Assembly (NCBI GenBank): GCA_016870095.1 | Contig: VGCI01000004.1 | Span: 62,001-126,000, forward strand | Source: Alphaproteobacteria bacterium | GTDB taxonomy: Bacteria > Pseudomonadota > Alphaproteobacteria > Paracaedibacterales > VGCI01 | Direction of reading: 5' to 3' | Length of the DNA: 64,000 nucleotides | Part shown: in pieces, positions 18,055-26,481 of the stretch | Position numbering within the stretch: position 1 is the first letter of the stretch | Layout: every line of letters starts with the position of its first letter | Translations under genes and position numbers: made by a program | The notes under the pieces: generated by a model | Databases searched by the model: none | What the model was told of the DNA's origin: nothing | What the model saw: only the letters and a program-made list of their open reading frames with translations

Positions 18055-18993
18055 ATGCTGAATTATATTTATTTCTTTTTTTCTTTCCTCATTGGATTGT
18101 CTATTGCCACCAAAGCAAGTGTACCGCAGGTTTTGGTTACAATTAAACCTATCCATTCTTTGGTTGCGGGCGTTATGGAGGGGATGAATTCTCCGACGCT
18201 TTTGATGAGTGGGGAGAGCTCTCCCCATACTCAAAATTTAAAACCATCCGAGGTAAGACAAATTAATGCCGCTCAAGTTGTTGTTTGGGTAGGACCTTCT
18301 TATGAGACAGCCTTGCAGCGTGTGATAGAGACACCAAAAGTTGGCCAACGTATCATCACACTTCAAGATAAGCCAGGAATGAAATTATATCCGATGCGAC
18401 AGGGAGGACTGTGGGGAAGTCACGTTCACGGGTCTGAAGAAGATCATTCTTGTGGTCATCAACATAACGACCAAGATTTAGACGGACATCTTTGGCTTGA
18501 TCCTGATAATGCCAAAGCTATTGTTATTGCCATTGCTCAAGAACTAAGTGTGCTTGATCCAAAACATCAGAAAGATTATCACACGAATGCACAAAATGTT
18601 ATCAGTCGGTTAGAAGATTTAGATCAAAATCTGAAGGAAATCTTAATGTCCGTTAAAAACAAACCCTATGTGGTTTATCATGATGGGACACAATATTTCG
18701 ATCGCCATTACAAAACAAGAGCAATAGGTGTGCTTATTGGAGATAGTCATTATGGACTTAATGCTCAACACTTCCTGCAAGTTTCCGAGTATATCCGAGT
18801 GCAAAAAGTGAGTTGTGTTTTTACAGAACCGCAATTTCCGACAGATATTATTAGCTCCCTTATGGAAAAGACGGGTACACGAATAGAAACTTTGGACTAT
18901 TTGGGCGTTGGTTTAGAAGCAGATAGAGATGCTTATTTTGTGATGATGCAAAACCTGGCGAGTGCTTTTTTAAAAGGGCTTTCAGATTCTTGA
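18055..18993 (+). CDS. znuA: Zinc ABC transporter substrate-binding protein
   Basis: A 312-residue periplasmic cluster A-I binding protein that delivers zinc to the ZnuBC importer. A signal peptide (LNYIYFFFSFLIGLSIATKA) is followed by VLVTIKPIHSLVAGVM with the first metal histidine. A His/Asp-rich loop, HVHGSEEDHSCGHQHNDQD at about residues 123-141, precedes DGHLWLDPDNAK. A third histidine site is in KPYVVYHDGTQYF, and the fourth ligand region is VFTEPQFP. The His loop favours zinc over manganese. Its partners znuC and znuB are 3.5 kb downstream, separated by prfB, ubiE and dut. Confidence 0.93.
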   Translation: MLNYIYFFFSFLIGLSIATKASVPQVLVTIKPIHSLVAGVMEGMNSPTLLMSGESSPHTQNLKPSEVRQINAAQVVVWVGPSYETALQRVIETPKVGQRIITLQDKPGMKLYPMRQGGLWGSHVHGSEEDHSCGHQHNDQDLDGHLWLDPDNAKAIVIAIAQELSVLDPKHQKDYHTNAQNVISRLEDLDQNLKEILMSVKNKPYVVYHDGTQYFDRHYKTRAIGVLIGDSHYGLNAQHFLQVSEYIRVQKVSCVFTEPQFPTDIISSLMEKTGTRIETLDYLGVGLEADRDAYFVMMQNLASAFLKGLSDS

Positions 18994-18995
18994 GA

Positions 18996-19268
18996 TTAAC
19001 CGATGGAAATTTCCATATCTTCGTGAGTTGATCCTGATTGGGGCCAAATATTTGTATCTCGATCTTCATCAAACTGGGGGGAATTAAATTTCACATAATC
19101 AACTCTTACTAACAGAAGTTCATCTGGGTTTAACCCCCCCAAATGATCAGTAGGCTTCAAACTTCGCGTAAATCGGCTTCTTACTTTACGACCTAAAGAA
19201 TGAAAAACACCCCCGGTTTCAGATGAAATCTGGTGGGTATAGGATAAAAGATAGGCGCACGCACTCAT
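18996..19268 (-). CDS. Small hypothetical protein
   Basis: A 90-residue product that I do not recognise. The start is supported by AAGGAG about eight bases before the ATG. The first part (SACAYLLSYTHQISSETGG) has a weak hydrophobic stretch. The middle is basic (SLGRKVRSRFTRSLKPTDH), followed by LNPDELLLVRVDYVKFNSPQFDED and an acidic end. It is convergent with znuA, whose stop lies two bases away, and lies downstream of prfB on the same strand. It could be a real small gene or an accessory remnant. Confidence 0.55.
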   Translation of the reverse strand: MSACAYLLSYTHQISSETGGVFHSLGRKVRSRFTRSLKPTDHLGGLNPDELLLVRVDYVKFNSPQFDEDRDTNIWPQSGSTHEDMEISIG

Positions 19269-19348
19269 GGCAAAATCTCCTTATACTTAAGAAAATAGGA
19301 TAAACACTTCCAAAAACAAGCTTTGATGCCAGAAAAATTCTAAAGATT

Positions 19349-20465
19349 TTACTTTTCTTGATCCATCCCCCCAATGCGCATAGCAAGAGCTGCCTCTATA
19401 AAACAATCAATATCTCCATCCAGCACACCCGAAGCATTACCTCGTTCAACGCCTGTACGAGTATCTTTTACCATTTGATAGGGCTGTAAAACATAAGAAC
19501 GAATTTGATGCCCCCAACCGATATCAGTCTTTCCAGCACTTTGAGCGGTTAGTTTTTCTTCTTTCTTTCGCAATTCTAGTTCGTATAATCGGGCTTTTAA
19601 CATCGAATAGGCTTGAGCTCTATTCCGGTGTTGGGAGCGATCATTTTGACATTGGACAACAATGTTAGTCGGAATGTGAGTAATGCGAATGGCGCTTTCT
19701 GTTTTATTGACGTGTTGCCCCCCCGCACCGGAAGCCCGATAGGTATCAATTCGCAAATCCTTATCTTCGATGGCAATATCTATGGAATCATCAATGACAG
19801 GGTAAACCCAAACAGAAGCAAAACTTGTATGACGCCTGGCGTTAGAGTCAAAAGGAGAAATACGAACCAATCGATGAACACCACTTTCTGTTTTTAGCCA
19901 CCCATAGGCCTGATGTCCCATGATTTTTAATGTAATGGACTTTATCCCGGCTTCTTCTCCAGGACTTTCTTCTAAAATTTCTAGCTTATAGCCTTTTGAT
20001 TCTGCCCAACGACTATAAAGGCGAGAGAGCATGGAGGCCCAATCTTGGGCTTCTGTCCCTCCCGCACCAGCATTAATTTCTAAGAAGCAGTCATTCTTAT
20101 CCGCCTCTCCCGATAACAATGTTTCTAACTGGAGGCGCGTTGATATTTTCTCAAGTTTTTCCAGTTGGGTTTCAGCTTCGACGATAATGGCTGTGTCCTC
20201 TTCGGATTCTCCTAAGGCAATGAGCTCCACATTATCTGTTAATTGGGTTTGGAGGTCCTGGATACGATTTATGGACGTTTGTAGGGCGTCGCGCTCTTTA
20301 AGGATCTTTTGCGCCAAAGCTTGATTGTTCCATAAATCTGGATCTTCAGCTTGGGTATTTAAGGATTCGAGTTGGCTTAAGGCTTTGTCCCAGTCAAAGA
20401 TGCCTCCGCAACAATGAAAGACTTTGGTCAATTTGTTTAACGATGGATTCAATTTCTGCTCGCAT
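19349..20465 (-). CDS. prfB: Peptide chain release factor 2, made through a +1 frameshift
   Basis: RF2 releases nascent chains at UGA and UAA. The gene starts at ATG 20465 (MRAEIESIVKQIDQSLSLL) after an AGGAG site, and reads 23 codons to CTT TGA. Shifting +1 at CTTTGAC continues with DWDKALSQLESLN and gives about 371 residues, the family length. The GGQ motif is in SGAGGQHVNKTESA, and the UGA-specific SPF tripeptide is in VRISPFDSNARR. A plain reading frame beginning at 20452 (NPSLNKLTK) is an artefact of not modelling the shift. The gene is transcribed toward the hypothetical protein at 18996. Confidence 0.95.
20393..20412 (-). promoter_or_regulatory. Programmed +1 frameshift site of prfB
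   Basis: On the minus strand the sequence reads CGGAGGCATCTTTGAC. The slippery CTT (20399-20397) is followed by an in-frame TGA (20396-20394), with the next base C, a poor termination context. A Shine-Dalgarno-like GGAGG precedes it and would promote slippage. This is the classic autoregulation: low RF2 slows termination at the UGA and favours the shift, making more RF2. Confidence 0.9.
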
Positions 20466-20556
20466 GGATTGGCTCTCCTATTGTATCTGTTTAATATTAA
20501 GATGTAACCTCAAGCCAGAATAAGTTCAATGCCTCTGATGAGAAAGGGAGAAATAC

Positions 20557-20691
20557 ATGTTTGCTGTTATTTATAAAGGCACTGTTTATCCAAAATCAGA
20601 AGAGACGTATAAGAAACTTTGGTGTCGAATAGAAACATATTTTATTGAGTATGGGGGGGCTTTGAAAAAAGTTTCAAATTTTTATGAATGA
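20557..20691 (+). CDS. 44-residue reading frame, possible truncated ABM-fold monooxygenase
   Basis: ATG 20557 follows a good ribosome site (AAGGGAG). The frame ends TGA at 20689-20691, overlapping the ubiE start by eight bases, so it may couple ubiE translation. The start MFAVIYKGTVYP and KLWCRIETYFIEYGGAL resemble the first half of antibiotic-biosynthesis-monooxygenase-like proteins of about 100 residues. The rest of such a domain is missing. It could be a decayed gene kept as a leader, or a small protein. The family resemblance is from memory and short. Confidence 0.45.
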   Translation: MFAVIYKGTVYPKSEETYKKLWCRIETYFIEYGGALKKVSNFYE

Positions 20692-21430
20692 TGAAACACA
20701 TTTTGGGTTTAAAAAAGTTTCTGAAAATCAGAAAACGGGACTTGTAAAAGATGTTTTTCGCCGGGTAGCTCAAAAGTACGATCTCATGAATGATTTAATG
20801 AGTTTGGGTATTCATAGATTATGGAAGGATCATCTCGTTATGGGGCTTAATTTACCCCAAAATCCTTTTATACTGGATGTAGCCGGAGGAACAGGGGATA
20901 TTGCCTTTCGGATGGCAAAAGCCTATCCCCACCGAAATCCAACCATCATGGTATGTGATCTCACCCCAGAGATGATAGAAATTGGCCGAGATCGGGCGAT
21001 TAATCAAGGAATTGTAAAAGAGATTGAGTGGATTTGTGGCAACGCGGAAAATCTACCCTTGCCCGATAGCTCCGTGGATTTGTATACAATTGCTTATGGT
21101 TTACGAAATGTGACGCGCATCGATGAGGCTTTAAAAGATGCTTTTCGTGTTTTGAAGCCGGGTGGAAAATTTGTGTGCTTAGAATTCAGTCGAGTTAAGG
21201 GTTTTGCCTTGGAGAAGGCGTATGATTTTTACTCATTTCATCTTCTGCCAGTTTTGGGAGAATGGGTTTCTAATGACCGCAAGGCTTACGAGTATTTAGT
21301 CGAGAGTATTCGCCAATTTCCCGAACAAGAAACGTTGGGAGAAATGATGAAATCGGCAGGATTCACAAAACTGAATTGGCAGAATTTGTGCGGTGGGATA
21401 TCGTGCATACATACAGCAATAAAAGAATAA
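20684..21430 (+). CDS. ubiE: Ubiquinone/menaquinone biosynthesis C-methyltransferase
   Basis: A 248-residue SAM-dependent methyltransferase that C-methylates the benzoquinol ring in ubiquinone synthesis. Motif I is FILDVAGGTGDIAFRMA. FRRVAQKYDLMNDLMSLGIHRLWKD near the N-terminus, LYTIAYGLRNVTRIDEAL and the FRVLKPGGKFVCLEFS block are typical of UbiE. An ATG at 20684 begins MNDETHFGFKKV. dut follows after 15 bases, on the same strand. Confidence 0.97.
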   Translation: MNDETHFGFKKVSENQKTGLVKDVFRRVAQKYDLMNDLMSLGIHRLWKDHLVMGLNLPQNPFILDVAGGTGDIAFRMAKAYPHRNPTIMVCDLTPEMIEIGRDRAINQGIVKEIEWICGNAENLPLPDSSVDLYTIAYGLRNVTRIDEALKDAFRVLKPGGKFVCLEFSRVKGFALEKAYDFYSFHLLPVLGEWVSNDRKAYEYLVESIRQFPEQETLGEMMKSAGFTKLNWQNLCGGISCIHTAIKE

Positions 21431-21445
21431 GGGGGAGGCAATAAA

Positions 21446-21931
21446 ATGTCAGCATCTAGTGTATCTAAACCTGAATTAGATGAGAGAGTAAAAGTTGGGT
21501 TGAGTCGTTTACCTCACGGTGCAGATTTACCCTTGCCTGCCTATGGGACACCGTTAAGTGCTGGGTTAGATTTATATGCGGCTGTAGAGGAAAATGTTGT
21601 TTTGAACCCGGGCGAATGGCAAGGGATACCGTCTGGTATTTCTATTGCTCTGCCGCCCGGGTATGAAGCTCAAATTCGATCTCGCTCAGGCCTTGCTTTC
21701 AAAAACGGAGTGGCGGTTTTAAATTCTCCAGGAACAATTGACGCAGACTATCGCGGAGAAATAATTGGTATTATTATAAATCATGGCTTAGAGCCTTTTA
21801 CGATTACTCGAGGGATGCGTTTTGCGCAAATGGTCATTGCTCCCGTCTCCTCCATTACATGGGATGAGCAAAAGACTTTTGATGAAACTCATCGAGGAGA
21901 AGGCCGATTCGGTTCCACAGGGTTAAATTAA
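21446..21931 (+). CDS. dut: Deoxyuridine triphosphatase (dUTPase)
   Basis: A 161-residue trimeric dUTPase that hydrolyses dUTP to dUMP and keeps uracil out of DNA. All five motifs are visible: SAGLDLYAA, RSRSGLAFKNG, NSPGTIDADYRGEI, RFAQMVIAP and the C-terminal RGEGRFGSTG. Its product dUMP feeds ThyX, encoded at 2.9-3.9 kb. A GGGGGAGG ribosome site precedes the start. Confidence 0.97.
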   Translation: MSASSVSKPELDERVKVGLSRLPHGADLPLPAYGTPLSAGLDLYAAVEENVVLNPGEWQGIPSGISIALPPGYEAQIRSRSGLAFKNGVAVLNSPGTIDADYRGEIIGIIINHGLEPFTITRGMRFAQMVIAPVSSITWDEQKTFDETHRGEGRFGSTGLN

Positions 21932-21933
21932 AA

Positions 21934-22416
21934 ATGAAGATTGGTTTTGTATACTTTATAATAATCATGACAATGAGCAATATTCTTGCAGCTCCTGCGC
22001 CTCCCCTAGCTCTGCCACGATTTGCGTCACTTCGCGCAAAAACGGTCAATCTGCACGTGGGTCCTGGTAAAAGCTACCATATAGAATGGATTTTTGTACG
22101 TCCCGGGCTGCCAGTGGAAATTATTGCGGAATTCGATACTTGGCGCCAGATTCGCGATTGGCAAGGTACCCAAGGATGGGTTCACAAAAGTTTACTTTGT
22201 GGGAAAAGAACAGCTGTTATTCAACAAAAACAACGCAAATTATATAAAGATACAGATGAAAACTCCCGTGTGGTTGGCTATCTTGAGCCTGGAGTATTGG
22301 GAGAGGTATTAGAATGCCGTAATGACTGGTGTCGTCTTGATGTTCAAGGCCATCGGGGTTGGATAAAACGTCGATGTATTTGGGGGGTTTATCCTCATGA
22401 AGATAAATTTAAATAG
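21934..22416 (+). CDS. Exported SH3-domain protein
   Basis: The 160-residue product has an N-terminal signal sequence (KIGFVYFIIIMTMSNILA) and two bacterial SH3-type repeats: RAKTVNLHVGPGKSYHIEWIF with GTQGWVHKSLL, then KLYKDTDENSRVVGYLEPG with GHRGWIKRRCIWGV. Such proteins sit in the periplasm and often bind peptidoglycan or are part of envelope enzymes. No catalytic domain is attached. It begins two bases after dut. The general call is firm; the role is unknown. Confidence 0.85.
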   Translation: MKIGFVYFIIIMTMSNILAAPAPPLALPRFASLRAKTVNLHVGPGKSYHIEWIFVRPGLPVEIIAEFDTWRQIRDWQGTQGWVHKSLLCGKRTAVIQQKQRKLYKDTDENSRVVGYLEPGVLGEVLECRNDWCRLDVQGHRGWIKRRCIWGVYPHEDKFK

Positions 22417-22523
22417 GCAATTTCAAATTCTTAAATTTTCTCTCAAGCTTTGAAGATTCTGCTTGCTCTCATTGCAAAGTCGTGATCTAAAACTCAATAG
22501 ATAATTCTTGAAAGTATTCTATA

Positions 22524-23261
22524 ATGAACACACCTCTTATTATTGCTGACCATATATGGGTTCAAGTTCCAACCCCTGGTGGAGTAAAAGTAATCCTAGA
22601 GGATGTATCTCTCTCTTTAATGCCGGGCAAAATTATGACATTGATAGGCCCGAATGGGGCCGGCAAGACAACATTATTGAAAGTTATGTTAAATCTTATT
22701 CCCGTATCAAGAGGGAAATTAACACGTAAATCAGGTCTTAAGATTGGTTATATGCCTCAAAAATTGGATATTAATCCCACTTTGCCGATGACCGTAGAGC
22801 GCCTCTTAAGCTTAGGAACGCCTGAGAGAACCTCCAAAATTCAGTCTCAAATTGATAATTGTTTGAAGGAAGTGGGCGCATTTGCTTTAAAACATAGTCG
22901 CTTAACAGTCTTGTCGGGCGGAGAAATGCAGCGGGTTATGTTGGCTAGGGCATTATTGATTTCTCCAGACTTGTTGGTTTTAGATGAGCCTATGCAAGGA
23001 GTGGATGTATTGGGACAAGAAGAACTTTATCAACTCATAGCCAAAATAAGAGATAATCGGGGATGTTCTGTTTTGCTTGTTTCCCATGATCTTCATTTGG
23101 TTATGGCAGCAAGCGATGAAGTTGTTTGTCTAAATACTCATGTTTGCTGTTCTGGTCATCCAAGTAAAGTTTCTGTGGACCCAAGTTATCAAAAATTATT
23201 CGTGGCTCCCTACAAACATGATCATGATCATCTTCACGCGGGAGGTTGTGTCCATGATTGA
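22524..23261 (+). CDS. znuC: Zinc ABC transporter ATP-binding protein
   Basis: A 245-residue ATPase of the metal-cation ABC family that powers zinc import. Walker A is GPNGAGKTT, the signature is LSGGEMQRVMLARAL, Walker B is LLVLDEPMQGVD and the H-loop is LLVSHDLHLV. The C-terminal tail (HDHDHLHAGGCVHD) is His-rich, common in zinc systems. It overlaps znuB by eight bases. The binding protein znuA is upstream at 18 kb. Confidence 0.94.
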   Translation: MNTPLIIADHIWVQVPTPGGVKVILEDVSLSLMPGKIMTLIGPNGAGKTTLLKVMLNLIPVSRGKLTRKSGLKIGYMPQKLDINPTLPMTVERLLSLGTPERTSKIQSQIDNCLKEVGAFALKHSRLTVLSGGEMQRVMLARALLISPDLLVLDEPMQGVDVLGQEELYQLIAKIRDNRGCSVLLVSHDLHLVMAASDEVVCLNTHVCCSGHPSKVSVDPSYQKLFVAPYKHDHDHLHAGGCVHD

Positions 23262-24048
23262 TTTGTTTTTCAACACCTTAGTTAGCAAAGCCCTTCTGGC
23301 TGGTTTTGGCCTAGCACTCACCACAGGACCGTTAGGATGCTTTTTGGTTTGGCGTCGCATGGCTTTTTTTGGTGATGCTTTAGCGCATTCTTCTTTGCTC
23401 GGCATTGCGTTGGGGATTCTATTGCATATTGATATGAATATTGGCATTGTTGCCGTTTGTTTGCTTTGTGCCACCATCCTTGCAAAAACCCATAGCCGTC
23501 AACATTTAACAGCTGATGCTTGGCTTGGAATTATCTCTTACAGTGCTTTGGCTTTAGGCTTTTTAGCTTTATCAAAAAGTGGGTCAAATGCCGATTTAGA
23601 AAGTTATTTATTTGGTGATATTTTGACTTTGAGATTAAGAGATATCTATTGGATTTATGGATGTGCGGTTTTGGTTGGCCTGTTTTTTATTTGGAAATGG
23701 CGTGAGCTTCTTCTTTTAACTTTAGATGAAGAATTGGCTCAAACCGCTGGTGTTTCCGTTGGCTTTGTGAGGGCAACATTTATGATTATTTTGGCATTCA
23801 CGGTTGCAATAGCCCTTAAAGCTGTGGGTGCCCTTTTAATGCCAGCTCTTCTCATTATGCCGGCAGCTACCGCGGGGCGTTTTGCGCGCAGTCCCGAAAA
23901 AATGGCCTTGATTGCTATGGGAAGTGCTTTTCTCGGCATATCAATAGGTCTTTTAGCCGCAATTTCCTTCAATACACCCTCTGGAGCAACCATTGTGGTT
24001 AGTTGCTTAATTCTCTTCCTGGGATCAATAGCTTGGAGGGGGAATTAG
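23254..24048 (+). CDS. znuB: Zinc ABC transporter permease
   Basis: A permease of about 264 residues with 7-8 hydrophobic helices, of the ABC-3 family. It begins MIDLFFNTLVSKALLAGFGLALTTGPLGCFLVWRRMAFFGDALAHSSLLG, the typical opening. ATG 23254 has GGGAGG at 23240-23245 upstream. The longer frame from 23140 runs through znuC in another phase and is not the gene. KAVGALLMPALLIMPAATAG is the conserved C-terminal coupling region. Confidence 0.94.
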   Translation: MIDLFFNTLVSKALLAGFGLALTTGPLGCFLVWRRMAFFGDALAHSSLLGIALGILLHIDMNIGIVAVCLLCATILAKTHSRQHLTADAWLGIISYSALALGFLALSKSGSNADLESYLFGDILTLRLRDIYWIYGCAVLVGLFFIWKWRELLLLTLDEELAQTAGVSVGFVRATFMIILAFTVAIALKAVGALLMPALLIMPAATAGRFARSPEKMALIAMGSAFLGISIGLLAAISFNTPSGATIVVSCLILFLGSIAWRGN

Positions 24049-24127
24049 GGTTTTTAGCACCCTATTCTCATAAGTGTGGGTGTTACGTGTGGTGTTAATT
24101 AAAAAATAATAAACAATTCTCCGGCAA

Positions 24128-24418
24128 TTATTTTTGTCTAATTTTAATTTTTTGCATTTTTAGCTGACCCTGGCGCGCTTGATAAAGCACAAAAGAAGCA
24201 GAAACAAAAGCACCACCGCCGAACGTAATTGCATATAAAACCAGGCCCTCCTCAGCATTTTTAAGCCAGCCTTTAATATGTAAATAGCCAAAAGCAGCTC
24301 CTAGAATGAACCCCACTAAACTTGTATAAAATAAAGTGCGAGTAATGAAATTCCACCAAGTTTTGGAATTGGGAGGTGAGGATTCATGGGTTTGTTGTTG
24401 AAAGAAGTCATCTGTCAT
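24128..24418 (-). CDS. Small two-helix membrane protein
   Basis: A product of about 96 residues that I do not recognise. After a polar, Gln-rich N-terminus (MTDDFFQQQTHESSPP) there are two hydrophobic segments, FYTSLVGFILGAAFGYL and LYAITFGGGAFVSASFVLY, and a basic tail. I choose ATG 24418, which has GGAG eight bases upstream and overlaps the previous gene by 11 bases. A frame to 24448 exists but is less likely. It pairs with the neighbouring small membrane gene and both may form one complex. Confidence 0.6.
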   Translation of the reverse strand: MTDDFFQQQTHESSPPNSKTWWNFITRTLFYTSLVGFILGAAFGYLHIKGWLKNAEEGLVLYAITFGGGAFVSASFVLYQARQGQLKMQKIKIRQK

Positions 24419-24740
24419 GAGGAGTTCTCCGAGAGGGTAAGAAGGCACGAATCAGACGGAATCGACTGATTAAACGTAAATAAAATTGATAGGTTGTTAA
24501 TGTTAAAATTAGACTTAATATTGTTGTTAAGAAAGCATGCAAGACCAAAGATTCAAAAGGTGGGTAGTTCTCTGGATTCATTATAACAATTGCAAAGAAA
24601 TCTAAGCTTAGCCACATGAAAATGCCAGAAGTTACAACAAAAAGAAACTTACGGCCATACCGCCAGCAACGACGGATGGGGCATTTCCAAAGTTTTGAAA
24701 AAAAATCCGGGTTCATTGAGTCATTCATAAAGTAAACCAT
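24408..24740 (-). CDS. Small membrane protein
   Basis: A product of about 110 residues without a family I recognise. It has a basic N-terminal part (CPIRRCWRYGRKF) and two hydrophobic helices (LFVVTSGIFMWLSLDFFAIVIM and LVLHAFLTTILSLILTLTTY), ending with a basic tail. Start choice is uncertain: ATG 24740, 24728 or 24716 are all in frame. It is the first gene of a two-gene minus-strand unit with the protein ending at 24128, which overlaps it. Confidence 0.55.
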   Translation of the reverse strand: MVYFMNDSMNPDFFSKLWKCPIRRCWRYGRKFLFVVTSGIFMWLSLDFFAIVIMNPENYPPFESLVLHAFLTTILSLILTLTTYQFYLRLISRFRLIRAFLPSRRTPHDR

Positions 24741-25080
24741 TTCCTAATTTATTTGACAGATTACTCTTCAAGTATGCGGCAAAAAAATTAATGAATCGTT
24801 TAAACAGAAAAGTGAATTCAGGTAATTTCTTGAAATTAAATTCATCTTCGTCCCCGGACATTATCGTTTTTATTTTTGAATCCCCTCACGATGCTGTTGC
24901 GACCTTTTGACTTTTTCAACGGACGATGAGGAAAGGGACTTCCTAAATTGGCTCTTGATGATAAATGATCCAAAAAAACATGATATCTCCTTCTATTTTC
25001 GCTGGAAAATGAGGATGACAGACTAGGTAAAAAGAGATAGGGTTTTATAGAAATCCCCGGAAATAAAAAGATAGATAAAA
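24741..25080. other. Gene-free stretch
   Basis: About 340 bases between divergent genes. A minus-strand open frame runs through it (24842-25117) but its serine- and proline-rich product overlaps the carrier gene start and has no credible ribosome site, so I do not call it. No tRNA, strong hairpin or clear promoter pair was found. It probably holds the two divergent promoters. Confidence 0.5.
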
Positions 25081-26481
25081 ATGAGCCTGGTATTTTCTTT
25101 TCCACGGTTAAGTTCAAAGGCTTCCAAAAATTTAATGCTTGGGTGTTTTGTTGGGAACGCTCTGGAATGGTTTGACTTTGCTATTTATGGTTATTTAGCA
25201 GGTATTCTGGCACAACTCTTTTTCCCCAATTTTGATACTTATACTGCGTTATTGTCGAGTTATGGTGTTTTTGCTGCGGCTTTTCTCATGCGGCCTATCG
25301 GTGCTATTTTATTTGGCCATTTTGGGGATAAGTGGGGGCGAAAAAAGGCCTTACTTTGGTCCTTGGCCGGAATGGCAGTTCCTACAGTGATCATGGGGGT
25401 ATTGCCTGTATACAATGATATTGGTATTTTCGCTCCCTTCAGCTTGATTATTTGTCGACTCATCCAAGGGTTGTCTTTAGGCGGTGAATTTAGCGGATCT
25501 GTTTTATTATTAACAGAGCACGCACCGCCTCAACGTAAGGGTTTTTATAGCATATGGGCGGATATGGGAAGTTCTATCGGGATGATTGCTGCGTCCTTGG
25601 CCATCCTTTTGCTTAACTCCTTCCTCACTTTAGATGAGCTCTTATCATGGGGGTGGAGACTTCCCTTTTTAACGAGTTTTTGCTTTGCTATCGGGGGATA
25701 TTTTTTACGTCGACATTTAACTGAGACGCCTGAATTTCTAGCTCAAGATAAAAAACGTCCATCCTCATGGCCTTTGAGCATCATTTTTCAAAAATATAAG
25801 TGGAGATTAACTCTTGCTATCTGCTTCCTGATGGTCAATAGCGCAGGATACTATTTACTGATCGTTTTTATTCCTAATCATAATCTTAACAACTACTCTA
25901 AAATTTATGGATCCGCGACCACCTTGTTTAGTCTTATAATCATGATGCCAGCCATGGTTTGGGGGGCCTTAGTGTCAGACAAGATAGGGCAAGTTCGATG
26001 TTTAATTATGGGATATCTTGGGTGTTTAATTTTTGCCTATCCTCTACTGTATTCTGCCAAGTATGGAACCTTTTTCGAACATTTAATATGTCAGGGGTTA
26101 TTTGCTACGAGTTTGGGCTTTTGTTTTGGTCCTCGCTGCAGTTTTGCAACCCAACTCTTTCCAACGTCGATTCGGTATTCCGCTGTGGGTTTGTCTTATA
26201 ATATTGGAAATGCCATTTTTGGCGGGACCGCTCCCCTGATTTGTGGTCTTATGATCGAGCAAACCGGAACGATAATGGCTCCGGCTATTTATATTATTGG
26301 GGCTTCTTTGTTGTCCATCATATCTGTCATTTTGCTGGATCGAGATTTATCTTACGCTCAGAATGTTGCGCCAAAAGGTTTTCTGGATCAAACTCATACT
26401 CCTGATTACAGAATTCACATGTTACATGGATCGCCTCATCCTCAATCATCTCTTGGATATCTTCGAAAGAAAAAGTTTTAA
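25081..26481 (+). CDS. MFS transporter, metabolite:H+ symporter (ProP-like) family
   Basis: A 466-residue carrier with about twelve membrane helices. The N-terminal GNALEWFDFAIYGYLAGILA and the loop 2-3 motif GHFGDKWGRKKAL, together with RLIQGLSLGGEFSGS, mark the MHS subfamily, which takes up proline, betaine, citrate or similar acids. These carriers are numerous in intracellular alphaproteobacteria. The substrate cannot be told. The last 45 or so residues run antisense across the 3' end of hslO and are not typical of the family, so the natural stop may have been lost. Confidence 0.88.
   Translation: MSLVFSFPRLSSKASKNLMLGCFVGNALEWFDFAIYGYLAGILAQLFFPNFDTYTALLSSYGVFAAAFLMRPIGAILFGHFGDKWGRKKALLWSLAGMAVPTVIMGVLPVYNDIGIFAPFSLIICRLIQGLSLGGEFSGSVLLLTEHAPPQRKGFYSIWADMGSSIGMIAASLAILLLNSFLTLDELLSWGWRLPFLTSFCFAIGGYFLRRHLTETPEFLAQDKKRPSSWPLSIIFQKYKWRLTLAICFLMVNSAGYYLLIVFIPNHNLNNYSKIYGSATTLFSLIIMMPAMVWGALVSDKIGQVRCLIMGYLGCLIFAYPLLYSAKYGTFFEHLICQGLFATSLGFCFGPRCSFATQLFPTSIRYSAVGLSYNIGNAIFGGTAPLICGLMIEQTGTIMAPAIYIIGASLLSIISVILLDRDLSYAQNVAPKGFLDQTHTPDYRIHMLHGSPHPQSSLGYLRKKKF

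Noticed and set aside
24842-25117. Minus-strand open frame of 91 codons across the gap before the MFS carrier
   Set aside because: It overlaps the carrier start, has low-complexity Ser/Pro/Arg-rich sequence and no good ribosome site.
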